A stretch of 64,000 bases of DNA from Gallionellales bacterium GWA2_60_18 (lineage in GTDB: Bacteria > Pseudomonadota > Gammaproteobacteria > Burkholderiales > Gallionellaceae), in contig MGWS01000033.1 of the NCBI GenBank assembly GCA_001801105.1, forward strand, positions 1-64,000, written 5' to 3'. Numbering within the stretch: position 1 is the stretch's first letter; each line of letters starts with the position of its first letter. Positions 25,254 to 34,546 of the stretch are shown in pieces. A program made the position numbers and the translations under genes. The notes below the pieces were generated by a model. The model searched no databases, had not been told where the DNA came from, and saw only the letters and a program-made list of their open reading frames with translations.

Positions 25254-26129
25254 ATGTTCGACGAAAAAACCCGCGCCAGGCTCAAACAAGCCGTTGCCAA
25301 CCTCGATTCCCTGCCTGCGATGCCGGTCATCGCGCAGAAATTGCTGGCGCTGCCGCTGAATACCGAGAAGGGCGAGGAAGAACTGCTCCACCTGATCGGG
25401 CAGGATCCGCAGATCTACGCCAAGCTGGTCGGCATGGCCAACTCGCCGATGATGGGCGTCACGCGCAGAGTCAGCACGGTGCGCGATGCCGCCATGCTGC
25501 TCGGCCTGACCCGCGTCAAATCGGTTGCTGTCGGCATCGCCTCGATGTCGCTGGCCACCAAGAAACCGCCGGGCAAATACTTCAACCCGCAAGACCTGTG
25601 GCTGCACAGCATGACCGTCGCCATCGTGATGCGCACCATCGCCAAATACATGTCCAGGGACAAGCGTCCCAACGAGGATCAGATATTCCTGGCCGGGTTG
25701 CTGCACGACATCGGCTTCATCGCGCTGCATCACATCGACATCGAGGCCAGCGACGAACTGCACCTGCAACTCCGTTTGCAGCCGGAACGCCCGATACTGG
25801 AAATCGAACTGGAGACCCTGGGGATCACCCATTGCTATATTGGCGCGCAGCTTGGCCGCCATTGGAACCTACCGCCGGAGATCATCGCCGTGCTCGGCTA
25901 CCACCACCCGCCTTACGTCGAAGAGGTCGCTGCCGAGAATCCGCTGGTGCGGCTGGTCAGCCTAGCCGAGAAAATCGTGCCGAACTTCGGCCTTGCCGAG
26001 CATACCGAGGGCACGATCGAGGAACATGAATGGACGGAACTCGGCATCGACCCGAACGACGTCGACGACATCTGCAACCAGGCCAACGAACTTGCGGTGC
26101 AGGCCGCCCAGATGGGCGACACGTTATAG
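25254..26129 (+). CDS. HDOD domain signalling protein
   Basis: The product is 291 residues. The HDOD domain fills residues ~12-205 (LDSLPAMPVIAQKLLAL, LHLIGQDPQIYAKLVGMANS, LAGLLHDIGFIALHH). HDOD proteins resemble HD phosphohydrolases but usually lack full metal-binding sites, and act in signalling. The ATG at 25254 opens the conserved region. A paralogue of similar length lies at 58155-58991; both sit close to GGDEF genes. Confidence 0.9.
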   Translation: MFDEKTRARLKQAVANLDSLPAMPVIAQKLLALPLNTEKGEEELLHLIGQDPQIYAKLVGMANSPMMGVTRRVSTVRDAAMLLGLTRVKSVAVGIASMSLATKKPPGKYFNPQDLWLHSMTVAIVMRTIAKYMSRDKRPNEDQIFLAGLLHDIGFIALHHIDIEASDELHLQLRLQPERPILEIELETLGITHCYIGAQLGRHWNLPPEIIAVLGYHHPPYVEEVAAENPLVRLVSLAEKIVPNFGLAEHTEGTIEEHEWTELGIDPNDVDDICNQANELAVQAAQMGDTL

Positions 26130-26135
26130 GGCGCT

Positions 26136-26579
26136 CTATGGCGCCGCCAGTTCTTCCTGAAACAGCCTGTTGAGTTCCGTCAGCGAATTGATGATGCTAT
26201 GCAACGCAGTGCTGTATTCTCCGTCGAACAATCTCGCCGCGCCGTCCCGGTCGCCCGCCCTCAACTGCCCGATGATGATCGCGCCGAGCCGGTGGAAGTC
26301 CCAGTGCGCGGCATCGAGTCTCAGCCAAGCCTCGGTCTCGCGATACGGCACGGATACAGGACTGTTGAGCCAGGCTCCCAGCCGGCAAATGCCGTCCTGA
26401 CCGAACAGGGCCGATTCCAGCGGCTCGCGTATGGTCCCCCGCACATGATGCCCGAGACGCATCTTCCAGGTCACATGCGCCTCCGCAGCGGCGACCAGGT
26501 TGAGCAGTTGCCCGCGCATGGCGCGCCGCTGCTGCTCATCAAACGCCATGACCGTTTCCGTACCGGACAGTGTTGCCAT
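26136..26579 (-). CDS. CZB (chemoreceptor zinc-binding) domain protein
   Basis: The product is 147 residues and consists almost entirely of a CZB domain: HVTWKMRL, the signature CRLGAWL, and DAAHWDFHRLG supply the His-Cys-His-His zinc ligands. CZB domains tune diguanylate cyclases and chemoreceptors in response to zinc or hypochlorous acid. It stands alone here, convergent with the HDOD gene and divergent from a diguanylate cyclase, which suggests it could act on that enzyme in trans. Confidence 0.85.
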   Translation of the reverse strand: MATLSGTETVMAFDEQQRRAMRGQLLNLVAAAEAHVTWKMRLGHHVRGTIREPLESALFGQDGICRLGAWLNSPVSVPYRETEAWLRLDAAHWDFHRLGAIIIGQLRAGDRDGAARLFDGEYSTALHSIINSLTELNRLFQEELAAP

Positions 26580-26643
26580 CTCGCCGCTCCCTGGAATATC
26601 GCTTGGCTGGCTTTATAGCCGCCATGAACTGAAACAACAATAT

Positions 26644-26667
26644 GCCGAAATGCCTAGATATTTCGGC
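26644..26667. promoter_or_regulatory. 8-bp inverted repeat in divergent promoter region
   Basis: GCCGAAAT (26644-26651) pairs with ATTTCGGC (26660-26667) across an 8-bp loop. It lies between the CZB gene and the divergent diguanylate cyclase, an AT-rich patch likely to contain both promoters. It could be an operator. Confidence 0.4.
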
Positions 26668-26742
26668 CTAATTGACATTAGTCACACAGCTCTATAACTT
26701 GGGCAAGTCGGCTACCACAGCGCCATCACCCGGTACAACGCC

Positions 26743-28059
26743 ATGCACAAAGGTTGCCCTGAGAACCATTGTTGCGACGCATTCAACATCAGCGTGCTGA
26801 ACTCGCTTGCCCTCGGCATCGCGGTACTCGACGCGCAGGGCATCATCGTCACGACCAACCTGGCATGGCGGCGATTCGCCGGGGAATGCGGCATGCCCGA
26901 ACCTGAACGCGACATGGCCGGGATGGATTATCTGGACGTGTGTGCACAGGCCCTCCATCATCCCCATGGCGAAAATGCGGCGGATGTGCGAACCGGGGTC
27001 GCGGCAGTGCTATCCGGCACACAAGCGGAATTCAACCTCGACTACCCCTGCTCCATCCAGAGCAAGCCGCGCTGGTGCCACCTGCGCATCTTCCGCTTGC
27101 AGGGTGCGCAATCCGGCGCAGTAGTCACCCATGAAGACATCACCGAGCGCAAGCGCGCCGAAGAGCGCATGCGCGAAGCGCTGGTGGTCTTCAATGCCGT
27201 CCACACGGCCATCATGACCACCGATGCAGCCGGCATCATCACCTCGGTCAACCCCGCCTTCTCCGCAATCACCGGCTATGAGCCGGAAGAGGTCGTCGGC
27301 CGCAACCCGTCGCTGCTCAAATCCGGGCGGCACGATGTCGCCTATTACAGGAACATGCGGGACACGCTCGCCGCCACCGGCAGGTGGGAGGCCGAGATAT
27401 GGAACCGGCGCAAGAACGGCGATATCTACCCACAGTGGCAATCGGTCACCGCCGTGCGCGATGACAGCGGCAACATCGTCGAATACGTCGCGGTATTCAG
27501 CGACATCACCGAACGCAAGCTGCATGAAGAGATCATCTGGAGGCAGGCCAATTTCGACGCGCTGACCGGCCTGGCCAACCGCAACCTGTTGCGCGACCGG
27601 ATCGAGCAGGCGCTGGCGCAAGCGCGGCGCAGCGGGGAGAAGGTGGGCGTGATATTCCTCGACCTCGACGGTTTCAAGGAGATCAACGACACCCTGGGCC
27701 ACGATGCGGGCGACGAGTTGCTGGTCGAGGTGTCGCTGCGCCTGAAGAGCTGCGTGCGCGGGCCGGATACCGTGGCGCGCATGGGCGGTGACGAATTCAC
27801 CATCGTCGCGCCCGGCATGAATGATGCAGAAGACCTGCGCGCCATCGGCGAGAAGCTGGTGAACGTGCTGCGCGAAGCCTTCACGCTGTCCGATACCCGG
27901 TACGCCATTTCCGGCAGCATCGGCATCGCCATATTCCCCGATCACGGCGAGGACGTATCGACCTTGCTCAAGAATGCCGACATCGCGATGTACCAGTCCA
28001 AGCAGGCCGGCAAGAACTGCTGCTCTTTCTACACCTGCCCGCGACAACCCGAAGCCTGA
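26743..28059 (+). CDS. PAS-PAS-GGDEF diguanylate cyclase
   Basis: The product is 438 residues, predicted cytoplasmic. An N-terminal PAS-like region (16-130), a second PAS domain with PAC tail (~140-265, NPAFSAITGYEPEEVVGRNP), and a GGDEF domain (~275-430) follow in order. The active site MGGDEF and an inhibitory I-site RGPD five residues before it are intact, so it should make c-di-GMP with product inhibition. It lies beside CZB and HDOD genes, forming a small c-di-GMP signalling patch. Confidence 0.93.
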   Translation: MHKGCPENHCCDAFNISVLNSLALGIAVLDAQGIIVTTNLAWRRFAGECGMPEPERDMAGMDYLDVCAQALHHPHGENAADVRTGVAAVLSGTQAEFNLDYPCSIQSKPRWCHLRIFRLQGAQSGAVVTHEDITERKRAEERMREALVVFNAVHTAIMTTDAAGIITSVNPAFSAITGYEPEEVVGRNPSLLKSGRHDVAYYRNMRDTLAATGRWEAEIWNRRKNGDIYPQWQSVTAVRDDSGNIVEYVAVFSDITERKLHEEIIWRQANFDALTGLANRNLLRDRIEQALAQARRSGEKVGVIFLDLDGFKEINDTLGHDAGDELLVEVSLRLKSCVRGPDTVARMGGDEFTIVAPGMNDAEDLRAIGEKLVNVLREAFTLSDTRYAISGSIGIAIFPDHGEDVSTLLKNADIAMYQSKQAGKNCCSFYTCPRQPEA

Positions 28060-28113
28060 CTATCCCGAAGTTTCTGTGGCATGCAAAGCCGGGATTCCGG
28101 ATAATCCTGCCCC

Positions 28114-29268
28114 ATGAAGAATCGACTGTTCGCACAAGCACTGCCCGCCTTTCTCTGCCTCCTGCTATCCGCGCCTTGCCAGGCGCTGCCGTTCCCGCTG
28201 CCCGCTGCACCGTTGCTTTCCGCCAAGTCATACCTGCTGTATGACTACACCAGCGATCAGGTGCTGGTGAACCAGAACGGCGATGCGCGCATGGAGCCGG
28301 CCTCGCTGACCAAACTGATGACCGCCTACCTGGCTTTCGACGCGCTCGGGCACGGCACGCTGGCGCCACAACAGACCCTCACCGTCCCGCTCGCCGCGAC
28401 CACGCGCAACACCGCTGAATCGCGCATGCTGCTCAGGACCGGGCAGCGCGTCAGCGTAAACGAATTGCTGCGCGGCCTGATCGTGCAATCCGGCAACGAT
28501 GCCGCCATCACGCTGGCGCTCAACATCGCCGGTAGCGAAGCGGGGTTCGTCGAGCTGATGAACAGGGAAGCGCAGCGGCTGGGCATGACCGGCACCCGCT
28601 TCGCCAACCCCACCGGGCTGCCGGATGCGCAGCAATACAGCACCGCCGCCGACCTGGCGAAGCTTGCCGCCGCGCTCGTGCGCGACTACCCGCAACACTA
28701 TGCGCTGTTCGCCCTGCGCGAGTACACTTTCAACGGCGTCGCCCAGAACAACCGCAACCGCCTGCTGTGGCTCGATCCGTATGCGGACGGCATGAAGACC
28801 GGGCATACCGGGACCGCCGGCTACTGCCTGGTCGGCTCGGCCAGGCGCGGCGGGCGCCGCCTGATCTCGGTGCTGCTCGGCGCGGATTCGGACAGCCGGC
28901 GCGCCGGCGAAAGCCAGAAACTGCTGAACTTCGGCTTCCAGCATTTCGACACGGTGCGCCTGTACAAAAAGGATCAGCCGGTCAGCGAGGCGCGCGTCTG
29001 GAAGGGTACAGAAAGCCGGGTGGAGACAGGCTTCCGCCGGGACTTGTTCCTGACCGTCCCCAAAGACGCGCTGGCGCGGCTTAAAGCGACGGCGGAGATC
29101 AGCCAGCCCCTGCTCGCACCGGTCGCCAACGGTCAGCGCATAGGCACGCTCAGGCTGACGCTGGACGGCAAACCCTATGCCGAGTTCCCGCTGCTCGCGC
29201 TGAGCAGCGTAGCGCAGGCCAACGTGTTTTCGCGCGGATGGGACAGCATCCGGCTGTTGTTTGAATAA
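28114..29268 (+). CDS. dacC: D-alanyl-D-alanine carboxypeptidase (PBP5/6 type)
   Basis: This 384-residue penicillin-binding protein removes the terminal D-Ala from peptidoglycan stem peptides. It has a signal peptide (to ~residue 25), the S64-L-T-K67 active-site motif, S126-G-N, and KTGHTGTAGYC. The C-terminal PBP5 domain and an amphipathic end (VFSRGWDSIRLLFE) anchor it to the inner membrane surface. It heads the dacC-dat-ybeD-lipB-lipA gene order seen in betaproteobacteria. Confidence 0.95.
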   Translation: MKNRLFAQALPAFLCLLLSAPCQALPFPLPAAPLLSAKSYLLYDYTSDQVLVNQNGDARMEPASLTKLMTAYLAFDALGHGTLAPQQTLTVPLAATTRNTAESRMLLRTGQRVSVNELLRGLIVQSGNDAAITLALNIAGSEAGFVELMNREAQRLGMTGTRFANPTGLPDAQQYSTAADLAKLAAALVRDYPQHYALFALREYTFNGVAQNNRNRLLWLDPYADGMKTGHTGTAGYCLVGSARRGGRRLISVLLGADSDSRRAGESQKLLNFGFQHFDTVRLYKKDQPVSEARVWKGTESRVETGFRRDLFLTVPKDALARLKATAEISQPLLAPVANGQRIGTLRLTLDGKPYAEFPLLALSSVAQANVFSRGWDSIRLLFE

Positions 29269-29271
29269 ACA

Positions 29272-29355
29272 GTCCACGAAAGACACGAAAAGCACGAAAA
29301 TGATAACCAGCCTTTGCTTTGAATTTCGTTCGTGTTGTTCGTGAATTTCGTGGAC
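29272..29355. repeat. Imperfect palindromic repeat (family G)
   Basis: GTCCACGAAAGACACGAAAAG at the left pairs imperfectly with a right arm ending GTGAATTTCGTGGAC. This kind of GTCCACGAAA...TTTCGTGGAC element is widespread in bacterial intergenic DNA. It lies between dacC and dat. Confidence 0.75.
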
Positions 29356-29383
29356 AAATGTTTTTTCAGATAAAGGTACTCAC

Positions 29384-30250
29384 ATGATGATCTATTTGAA
29401 CGGCGCATTCATGCCCATCGCGGAAGCGAAGGTTTCCGTGCTGGATCGCGGCTTCATCTTCGGCGATGGCGTGTACGAGGTCATCCCGGTGTATTCGCGC
29501 AGGGCGTTCCGCCTCACCGAACACCTCAGGCGCCTGCAACACAGCCTGGACGGCATCAGGCTCGCCAACCCGCACAGCGACGCGGAATGGACACGCATCA
29601 TCGAAGAGCTGATCGCGCGCAACACCGGACTCGGCGAAGACCAGTACCTCTACCTGCACATCACGCGCGGCGCGGCAAAGCGCGACCACGCCTTCCCCAA
29701 CCCGCCGGTTGCGCCGACGGTGTTCGCCATGACCAGCCCGCTGCCGACACCGCCCGCCGCGCTGCTGGAAAGCGGCATCAGTTGCATCACCGCGCCGGAC
29801 AACCGCTGGCTGCGCTGCGATATCAAGTCCATCGCGCTGCTGCCCAACGTGCTGCTACGCCAGATGGCTGTCGATGCGGGCTGCGCCGAGACCATCCTGA
29901 TCCGCGACGACAGCTTCATGACCGAGGGCGCGGCCAGCAACATCTTCGTGGTGAAGGACGGCAGGCTGCTCGCGCCGCCCAAGGACAACCTGATGCTGCC
30001 CGGCATCACCTACGACGTGGTGCTGGAGATCGCCGCAGCCGACGGCATCCCCTTCGAGGTGCGGCGCATAGTGAGGGAAGAAGTGTTCGCCGCCGACGAG
30101 TTGCTGCTTACCTCCTCCACCAAAGAGGTGCTGGCGGTCACGCAGCTGGACGGCAAGCCGGTGGGCAACGGCAAGCCCGGTCCGATGTTCGCGAGGCTGC
30201 ATCGGCTGTACCAGGACTTCAAACGCGACGTGATGAGAAAAAACATGTAG
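29384..30250 (+). CDS. dat: D-amino acid aminotransferase (class IV PLP enzyme)
   Basis: This 288-residue class IV aminotransferase has its PLP lysine at K148 (CDIKSIALLPN), with LDRGFIFGDGVYEV and the phosphate-binding EGAASNIFVV and SSTKEVLAVT regions. D-amino acid transaminases supply D-Ala or D-Glu for cell wall synthesis; branched-chain or ADC lyase activity cannot be fully excluded. The TAG stop lies in the GTAG arm of the following repeat. Confidence 0.9.
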   Translation: MMIYLNGAFMPIAEAKVSVLDRGFIFGDGVYEVIPVYSRRAFRLTEHLRRLQHSLDGIRLANPHSDAEWTRIIEELIARNTGLGEDQYLYLHITRGAAKRDHAFPNPPVAPTVFAMTSPLPTPPAALLESGISCITAPDNRWLRCDIKSIALLPNVLLRQMAVDAGCAETILIRDDSFMTEGAASNIFVVKDGRLLAPPKDNLMLPGITYDVVLEIAAADGIPFEVRRIVREEVFAADELLLTSSTKEVLAVTQLDGKPVGNGKPGPMFARLHRLYQDFKRDVMRKNM

Positions 30251-30325
30251 GTCTGGTTAGCGCAGCGTAACCCGACATTCCGTTTGTCGGGTTACGGCGC
30301 AAAAGACGCGCCTAACCCGACCTAC
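30247..30325. repeat. Palindromic repeat family C, copy 1
   Basis: GTAGGTCTGGTTAGCG pairs with the right arm CGCCTAACCCGACCTAC, with inner GTAACCCGAC...GTCGGGTTAC. A second copy occurs at 38196-38273. The left arm provides the dat stop codon. Confidence 0.88.
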
Positions 30326-30352
30326 CGCAAATCAATACAGGACCAAATAAAA

Positions 30353-30613
30353 TTGGAACACTCTCTCATTGAATACCCCTGCGAATTCCCGCTCAAGGTG
30401 TTCGGCCAGCAGCAGGCCGGCTTCGCCAAGGCCGTCATGGAAGTGGTCGGCAAACACGATCCGGGGTTCTCCGCCGCCAGCATCGAGATGCGCGCCAGCA
30501 AGAACGCGCGCTACGTCAGCCTGACCTGCACCGTCTGCGCCACCTCGCGCGAACAGCTCGACGCGATCTATCAGGAACTGTGCGACCACCCGATGGTGGT
30601 GATGGTGCTATGA
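30353..30613 (+). CDS. ybeD: YbeD family protein (DUF493)
   Basis: This 86-residue protein has a ferredoxin-like fold resembling ACT domains; it begins (M)[18 protein letters not shown]. No ATG is available at the conserved start, so the TTG at 30353 is chosen, with AGGA about 10 bases upstream. Earlier in-frame codons lie in the repeat element. YbeD-type genes typically precede lipB, as here, where the genes overlap by 4 bp; the function is unknown. Confidence 0.88.
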   Translation: MEHSLIEYPCEFPLKVFGQQQAGFAKAVMEVVGKHDPGFSAASIEMRASKNARYVSLTCTVCATSREQLDAIYQELCDHPMVVMVL

Positions 30614-31293
30614 CAGAAAGTGGGAAGTGGGAAGTGGGAAGCGGGAAACACGTTGCGCAGCCAATCATCCACTCCCTCGGCCTGGTCGAATACGTCCCGA
30701 CCTGGGATGCGATGCAGCGCTTCACCGCCGAACGCACATCCGAGACGCGCGACGAGATATGGCTGGTGCAGCATCCGCCCACTTACACGCAGGGACAAGC
30801 GGGCAAGCCGGAACATCTGCTGCGACCGACACACATCCCGCTGGTAAAGATAGACCGCGGCGGCCAGATCACCTACCACGGCCCCGGCCAGATCGTCGCC
30901 TACCTGCTGCTCGACCTGCGCCGCTGGAAGATCAACGTGCGCGAGCTAGTGCGACTGATGGAACAGGCGGTGATTGACCTGCTCGGCGAATACGGCGTCG
31001 CCGCGCACGGGCGCGAGGACGCGCCGGGCGTCTATGTGAACGACGCCAAGATCGCCGCGCTCGGATTGAAGATCAAGAACGGCTGCTGCTACCATGGACT
31101 GGCGCTCAACGTGGACATGAACCTCGCGCCATTCGCCAACATCAACCCCTGCGGTTACGCCGGGCTGCGCGTCACCCAGACCTGCGAACTTGGCATCACC
31201 GCCAGCATCAACGAACTGCAGGCGGAACTGGCGCAAAATCTGATCCACAGGCTACAGCAACATCTGGAAAGAAAACAGCATGAGCAACACTGA
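30610..31293 (+). CDS. lipB: Octanoyltransferase LipB
   Basis: This 227-residue enzyme transfers octanoate from acyl carrier protein to lipoyl domains. Visible motifs are [20 protein letters not shown], the catalytic Lys region [17 protein letters not shown], and the catalytic Cys in QTCELGI. The ATG overlaps the ybeD stop (ATGA). The first dozen codons are encoded by a 7-bp tandem repeat and are not part of the conserved protein, so a start further in is also possible. It overlaps lipA by 14 bp. Confidence 0.95.
   Translation: MTESGKWEVGSGKHVAQPIIHSLGLVEYVPTWDAMQRFTAERTSETRDEIWLVQHPPTYTQGQAGKPEHLLRPTHIPLVKIDRGGQITYHGPGQIVAYLLLDLRRWKINVRELVRLMEQAVIDLLGEYGVAAHGREDAPGVYVNDAKIAALGLKIKNGCCYHGLALNVDMNLAPFANINPCGYAGLRVTQTCELGITASINELQAELAQNLIHRLQQHLERKQHEQH
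30620..30647 (+). repeat. 7-bp tandem repeat in the 5' end of lipB
   Basis: GTGGGAA occurs three times in a row (30620-30640) followed by GCGGGAA (30641-30647). Because the unit is not a multiple of three, gain or loss of one copy would shift the lipB frame relative to the ATG at 30610. Confidence 0.9.
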
Positions 31294-32224
31294 CCACAAG
31301 CAAACCGGCAAAGACAAGACCGCGCGCAACCCGATCAAGATCGTGCCGTTGCAAGAGCGGCTGCGCAAGCCGCAATGGATACGAGTGAAGTCCGGCAGCG
31401 GCGCGGGCTATCACGAGGTGAAGCGCATGCTGCGCGAGCACAATCTGCATACGGTGTGCGAAGAGGCTTCCTGCCCCAACATCGGCGAATGCTTCGGCAA
31501 GGGCACTGCCAGCTTCATGATCCTCGGTGATGTGTGTACGCGCCGCTGCCCGTTCTGCGATGTGGCGCACGGCAAGCCGCAGCCGCCGGATGCAGACGAG
31601 CCGGACAACCTAGCGCGCTCCATCGGGCTGCTCAAGCTGCGCTACGCCGTCATCACCAGCGTGGACCGCGACGACCTGCGCGACGGCGGTGCCCAACACT
31701 TCGCCGACTGCCTGCGCGCGATCCGCACCGCCGCGCCCGACACCCGGCTGGAGATACTCGTGCCCGATTTTCGCGGGCGGCTGGATATCGCGCTCGACGC
31801 ACTGGCAGACGAGCTGCCCGATGTGCTCAACCACAATCTCGAGACCGTGCCGCGCCTGTATCCGCTGGCGCGCCCCGGCGCCGACTACGCCCATTCGCTG
31901 AAACTGCTGGGCGATTTCAAGGCGCGCTACCCGCAGGTGCCGACCAAGTCCGGCCTGATGCTGGGGCTGGGCGAGACTGACGAGGAGGTGTTGCAGGTGC
32001 TGCGCGACCTGCGCGCGCACGGCGTGAACATGCTTACCCTCGGCCAGTACCTGCAACCCTCCGCCGGCCATCTGCCGGTGCTGCGCTACGCGGAGCCTGC
32101 GACCTTCGCCATGTTCGAGCGCGCCGCGCGGGAGATGGGTTTCAGCCATGCGGCCTGCGCGCCCATGGTGCGCAGCAGCTATTTTGCCGACGAGCAGGCG
32201 CGCCAGGCAGGCGCTATCGTGTAA
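31280..32224 (+). CDS. lipA: Lipoyl synthase LipA
   Basis: This 314-residue radical SAM enzyme inserts two sulfurs into octanoyl groups. The radical SAM cluster is CTRRCPFC; the auxiliary cluster uses [12 protein letters not shown] and a C-terminal RSSY serine. [12 protein letters not shown] and LETVPRLY are conserved family blocks. It overlaps lipB by 14 bp; together they form the endogenous lipoate pathway. Confidence 0.97.
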   Translation: MSNTDHKQTGKDKTARNPIKIVPLQERLRKPQWIRVKSGSGAGYHEVKRMLREHNLHTVCEEASCPNIGECFGKGTASFMILGDVCTRRCPFCDVAHGKPQPPDADEPDNLARSIGLLKLRYAVITSVDRDDLRDGGAQHFADCLRAIRTAAPDTRLEILVPDFRGRLDIALDALADELPDVLNHNLETVPRLYPLARPGADYAHSLKLLGDFKARYPQVPTKSGLMLGLGETDEEVLQVLRDLRAHGVNMLTLGQYLQPSAGHLPVLRYAEPATFAMFERAAREMGFSHAACAPMVRSSYFADEQARQAGAIV

Positions 32225-32257
32225 ACTTTACGCAATCTCTGTTCGAAGCAGACTGTC

Positions 32258-32581
32258 ATGAAAATCTTCCCTCTCGCCATTGCGCTCGCCGCCTTGTCCG
32301 TGCCGTCTTGCGGCCTTGCCGCAGACAATGCCGAGACGCTGCTCAAGAAAGCCCAATGCACGGCTTGCCACAGCGTGGACAAGAAGCTGCTCGGCCCCGG
32401 CTTCAAGAGCGTCGCGGACCGGTATCGGGATTTCGCGGATGCGCAGGCGCTGCTGGAGGAGAAGGTGCGCAAGGGCGGCGCGGGGCGCTGGGGCACCATG
32501 CCGATGCCAGCCCTGCGCGACAAGGACTTGAGCGACGCCGAAGTCAAGATCGTGGTGCGCTGGATACTGTCGCTCAAATAA
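32258..32581 (+). CDS. Class I c-type cytochrome (c551-like)
   Basis: The product is 107 residues with a signal peptide ending at GLAA. The heme motif C34-T-A-C37-H38 and a distal Met in TMPMPAL give a His/Met-ligated small periplasmic electron carrier. Neighbours are lipA and an RNase II-like gene, so context does not reveal its partner. A 6-bp hairpin (GCGGAC/GTCCGC, 32583-32597) follows the stop codon. Confidence 0.92.
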   Translation: MKIFPLAIALAALSVPSCGLAADNAETLLKKAQCTACHSVDKKLLGPGFKSVADRYRDFADAQALLEEKVRKGGAGRWGTMPMPALRDKDLSDAEVKIVVRWILSLK

Positions 32582-32656
32582 CGCGGACTTTGTCCGCACG
32601 GGAGGGGCGGCGGGACGAACTGCTATAATCCGCGCCAATTTTCCACGCGCCCTTTC

Positions 32657-34546
32657 ATGAACATCCTTTACGAAGAAGACGGTAGTTTCAAGGTCGGCAG
32701 CATCATGGCCGACAACACCACCTCGCTCCAGGTCGAAAGCCTCTCCGGCAAGCGCAGCAAGGTCAAATCGGCCAATGTGATGCTGCGTTTCGGCGCGCCC
32801 GCACTGGCCGAGTTCCTGCCGCAGGCAGAGGCGCTCGCCGCCACCATCGAGACGGATTTCCTGTGGGAATGCTGCCCGCCGGAGGAGTTCGGCTTCGAGC
32901 AGATCGCCGCCGAATATTTCGGCCATGCGCCGGGCCCGCTGGAAGCGGCTGCGGCGCTGATCCGCCTGCACGGCGCGCCGATCTATTTCCACAAGAAGGG
33001 CAAGGGGCGCTATCGCGCCGCGCCGCCCGACGTATTGAAGGCCGCGCTGGCGGGCGCCGAGAAGAAACGCCAGCTGCTGGCATTGCAGGCGCGCTATGCC
33101 GAACAGCTGGAGCGCTCCGAGCTGCCGCCTGAGTTCGCCGGCCAGCTCGACCAGTTGCTCTACAAGCCGGAGCGCAACAGCCTCGAAGCCAAGGCGCTGG
33201 AGGCGGCGTGCGCCGCCACGCATCTGTCCGCCGCCCACCTGCTGCAACGCTGCGGCGCGATCCCCTCGACACACGATTACCACTTGCGCAAGTTCCTGTT
33301 CGAGCATTTCCCGCAGGGCACGGATTTCCCGCCGGTCGAACTGGATATCTGGGCAGAGCTGCCGCTGGCCGGCGCCAATGCCTTCAGCATCGACGATGCG
33401 ACCACCACCGAGATCGACGATGCGTTCTCGGTGGAAAAGCTGGCCAACGGCAACTGGCGCATCGGCGTGCATATCGCCGCACCCGCGCTGGGCATGCCGC
33501 GCGATTCGGCGGGCGACAGGATCGCCGCACAGCGCTTGTCCACGGTGTATATGCCCGGCAACAAGATCACCATGCTGCCGGACAGCGTGGTGCAGGCGTT
33601 TACGCTGTGCGCGGACCGCGTCTGCCCCGCGCTATCGATGTACAACGAGGTGGACGGCGAGACGCTGGAGCTGCTGAATCACGAGAGCCGCGTCGAGAGC
33701 ATCCACATCGCCGCCAACCTGCGCCACGATACGCTGGAGCCGCTGTTCAACGAGGAGACGCTGGCTGCCGGCAAGCTCGATTACCCTTATGCGAACGAGC
33801 TGACGCTGCTGTGGAAGCTGGCGCAGAAACTGGAAGCGACGCGCGGCAAGCCCGCCGACAACAGCACGCAGCAGCTCGACTATAACTTCAACGTCACCGA
33901 TGACCGCATCAGCATCACGCAGCGCCGCCGCGGTTCGCCGGTCGACAAGGTGGTATCCGAGCTGATGATCCTGGTCAACAGCGAATGGGGCAGGCATCTC
34001 GCCGAGCACGGCTTCGTCGGCATCTACCGCACGCAGCAGGGCGGCAAGGTGAAGATGAGCACGGTCGCCGCGCCGCATCAGGGGCTGGGCGTGGCGCAAT
34101 ACATGTGGTCGAGCTCGCCGCTACGCCGCTATGTGGACATGGTAAACCAGCGCCAGATCATCGCGATGCTGAACGGCGGCGAACCCGCCTATGCGAAGAA
34201 CGATACCGCGCTGTATACCGCGATGCGCGACTTCGACACCATGTATGGCATCTATGCCGAGTTCCAGCGCGGCATGGAACGCTACTGGTGTCTGCGCTGG
34301 CTGTTGCAGGAACAGGCCGAGTTGAATGATGACCCCGTACCAGAGCTGGTCGTTTCTGCCCTCGTGCTGCGCGAGAACCTGGTGAAGCTGGACGATATCC
34401 CGCTGGTGTTCCGCGCGCACTCGCTGCCGGAGCTGCCCGCCAACACCCGCGTGCGCCTCGCCATCGGCGAGATCGATTTGCTCGACCTCGATGTGCGGAC
34501 GCGCTTCGTTGCAACCGTGGAGGAGGCTGCGACGACCGAATGTTGA
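32657..34546 (+). CDS. RNase II/R-family exoribonuclease (RNB domain)
   Basis: The product is 629 residues. The RNB catalytic domain spans about 225-540, with the acidic active-site cluster FSIDDATTTEIDDAF and SSPLRRYVDMVNQRQI. The N-terminal ~200 residues are a divergent RNA-binding region, and the C-terminal S1-like part is short. It degrades single-stranded RNA 3'-to-5' with magnesium. Its last bases overlap the tonB start; the pairing with tonB and aroE is usual in betaproteobacteria. Confidence 0.93.
   Translation: MNILYEEDGSFKVGSIMADNTTSLQVESLSGKRSKVKSANVMLRFGAPALAEFLPQAEALAATIETDFLWECCPPEEFGFEQIAAEYFGHAPGPLEAAAALIRLHGAPIYFHKKGKGRYRAAPPDVLKAALAGAEKKRQLLALQARYAEQLERSELPPEFAGQLDQLLYKPERNSLEAKALEAACAATHLSAAHLLQRCGAIPSTHDYHLRKFLFEHFPQGTDFPPVELDIWAELPLAGANAFSIDDATTTEIDDAFSVEKLANGNWRIGVHIAAPALGMPRDSAGDRIAAQRLSTVYMPGNKITMLPDSVVQAFTLCADRVCPALSMYNEVDGETLELLNHESRVESIHIAANLRHDTLEPLFNEETLAAGKLDYPYANELTLLWKLAQKLEATRGKPADNSTQQLDYNFNVTDDRISITQRRRGSPVDKVVSELMILVNSEWGRHLAEHGFVGIYRTQQGGKVKMSTVAAPHQGLGVAQYMWSSSPLRRYVDMVNQRQIIAMLNGGEPAYAKNDTALYTAMRDFDTMYGIYAEFQRGMERYWCLRWLLQEQAELNDDPVPELVVSALVLRENLVKLDDIPLVFRAHSLPELPANTRVRLAIGEIDLLDLDVRTRFVATVEEAATTEC

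Noticed and set aside
30284..30352. Extended N-terminus for the YbeD protein
   Set aside because: These codons fall in a family C palindromic repeat and are not conserved; the TTG at 30353 opens the family sequence.
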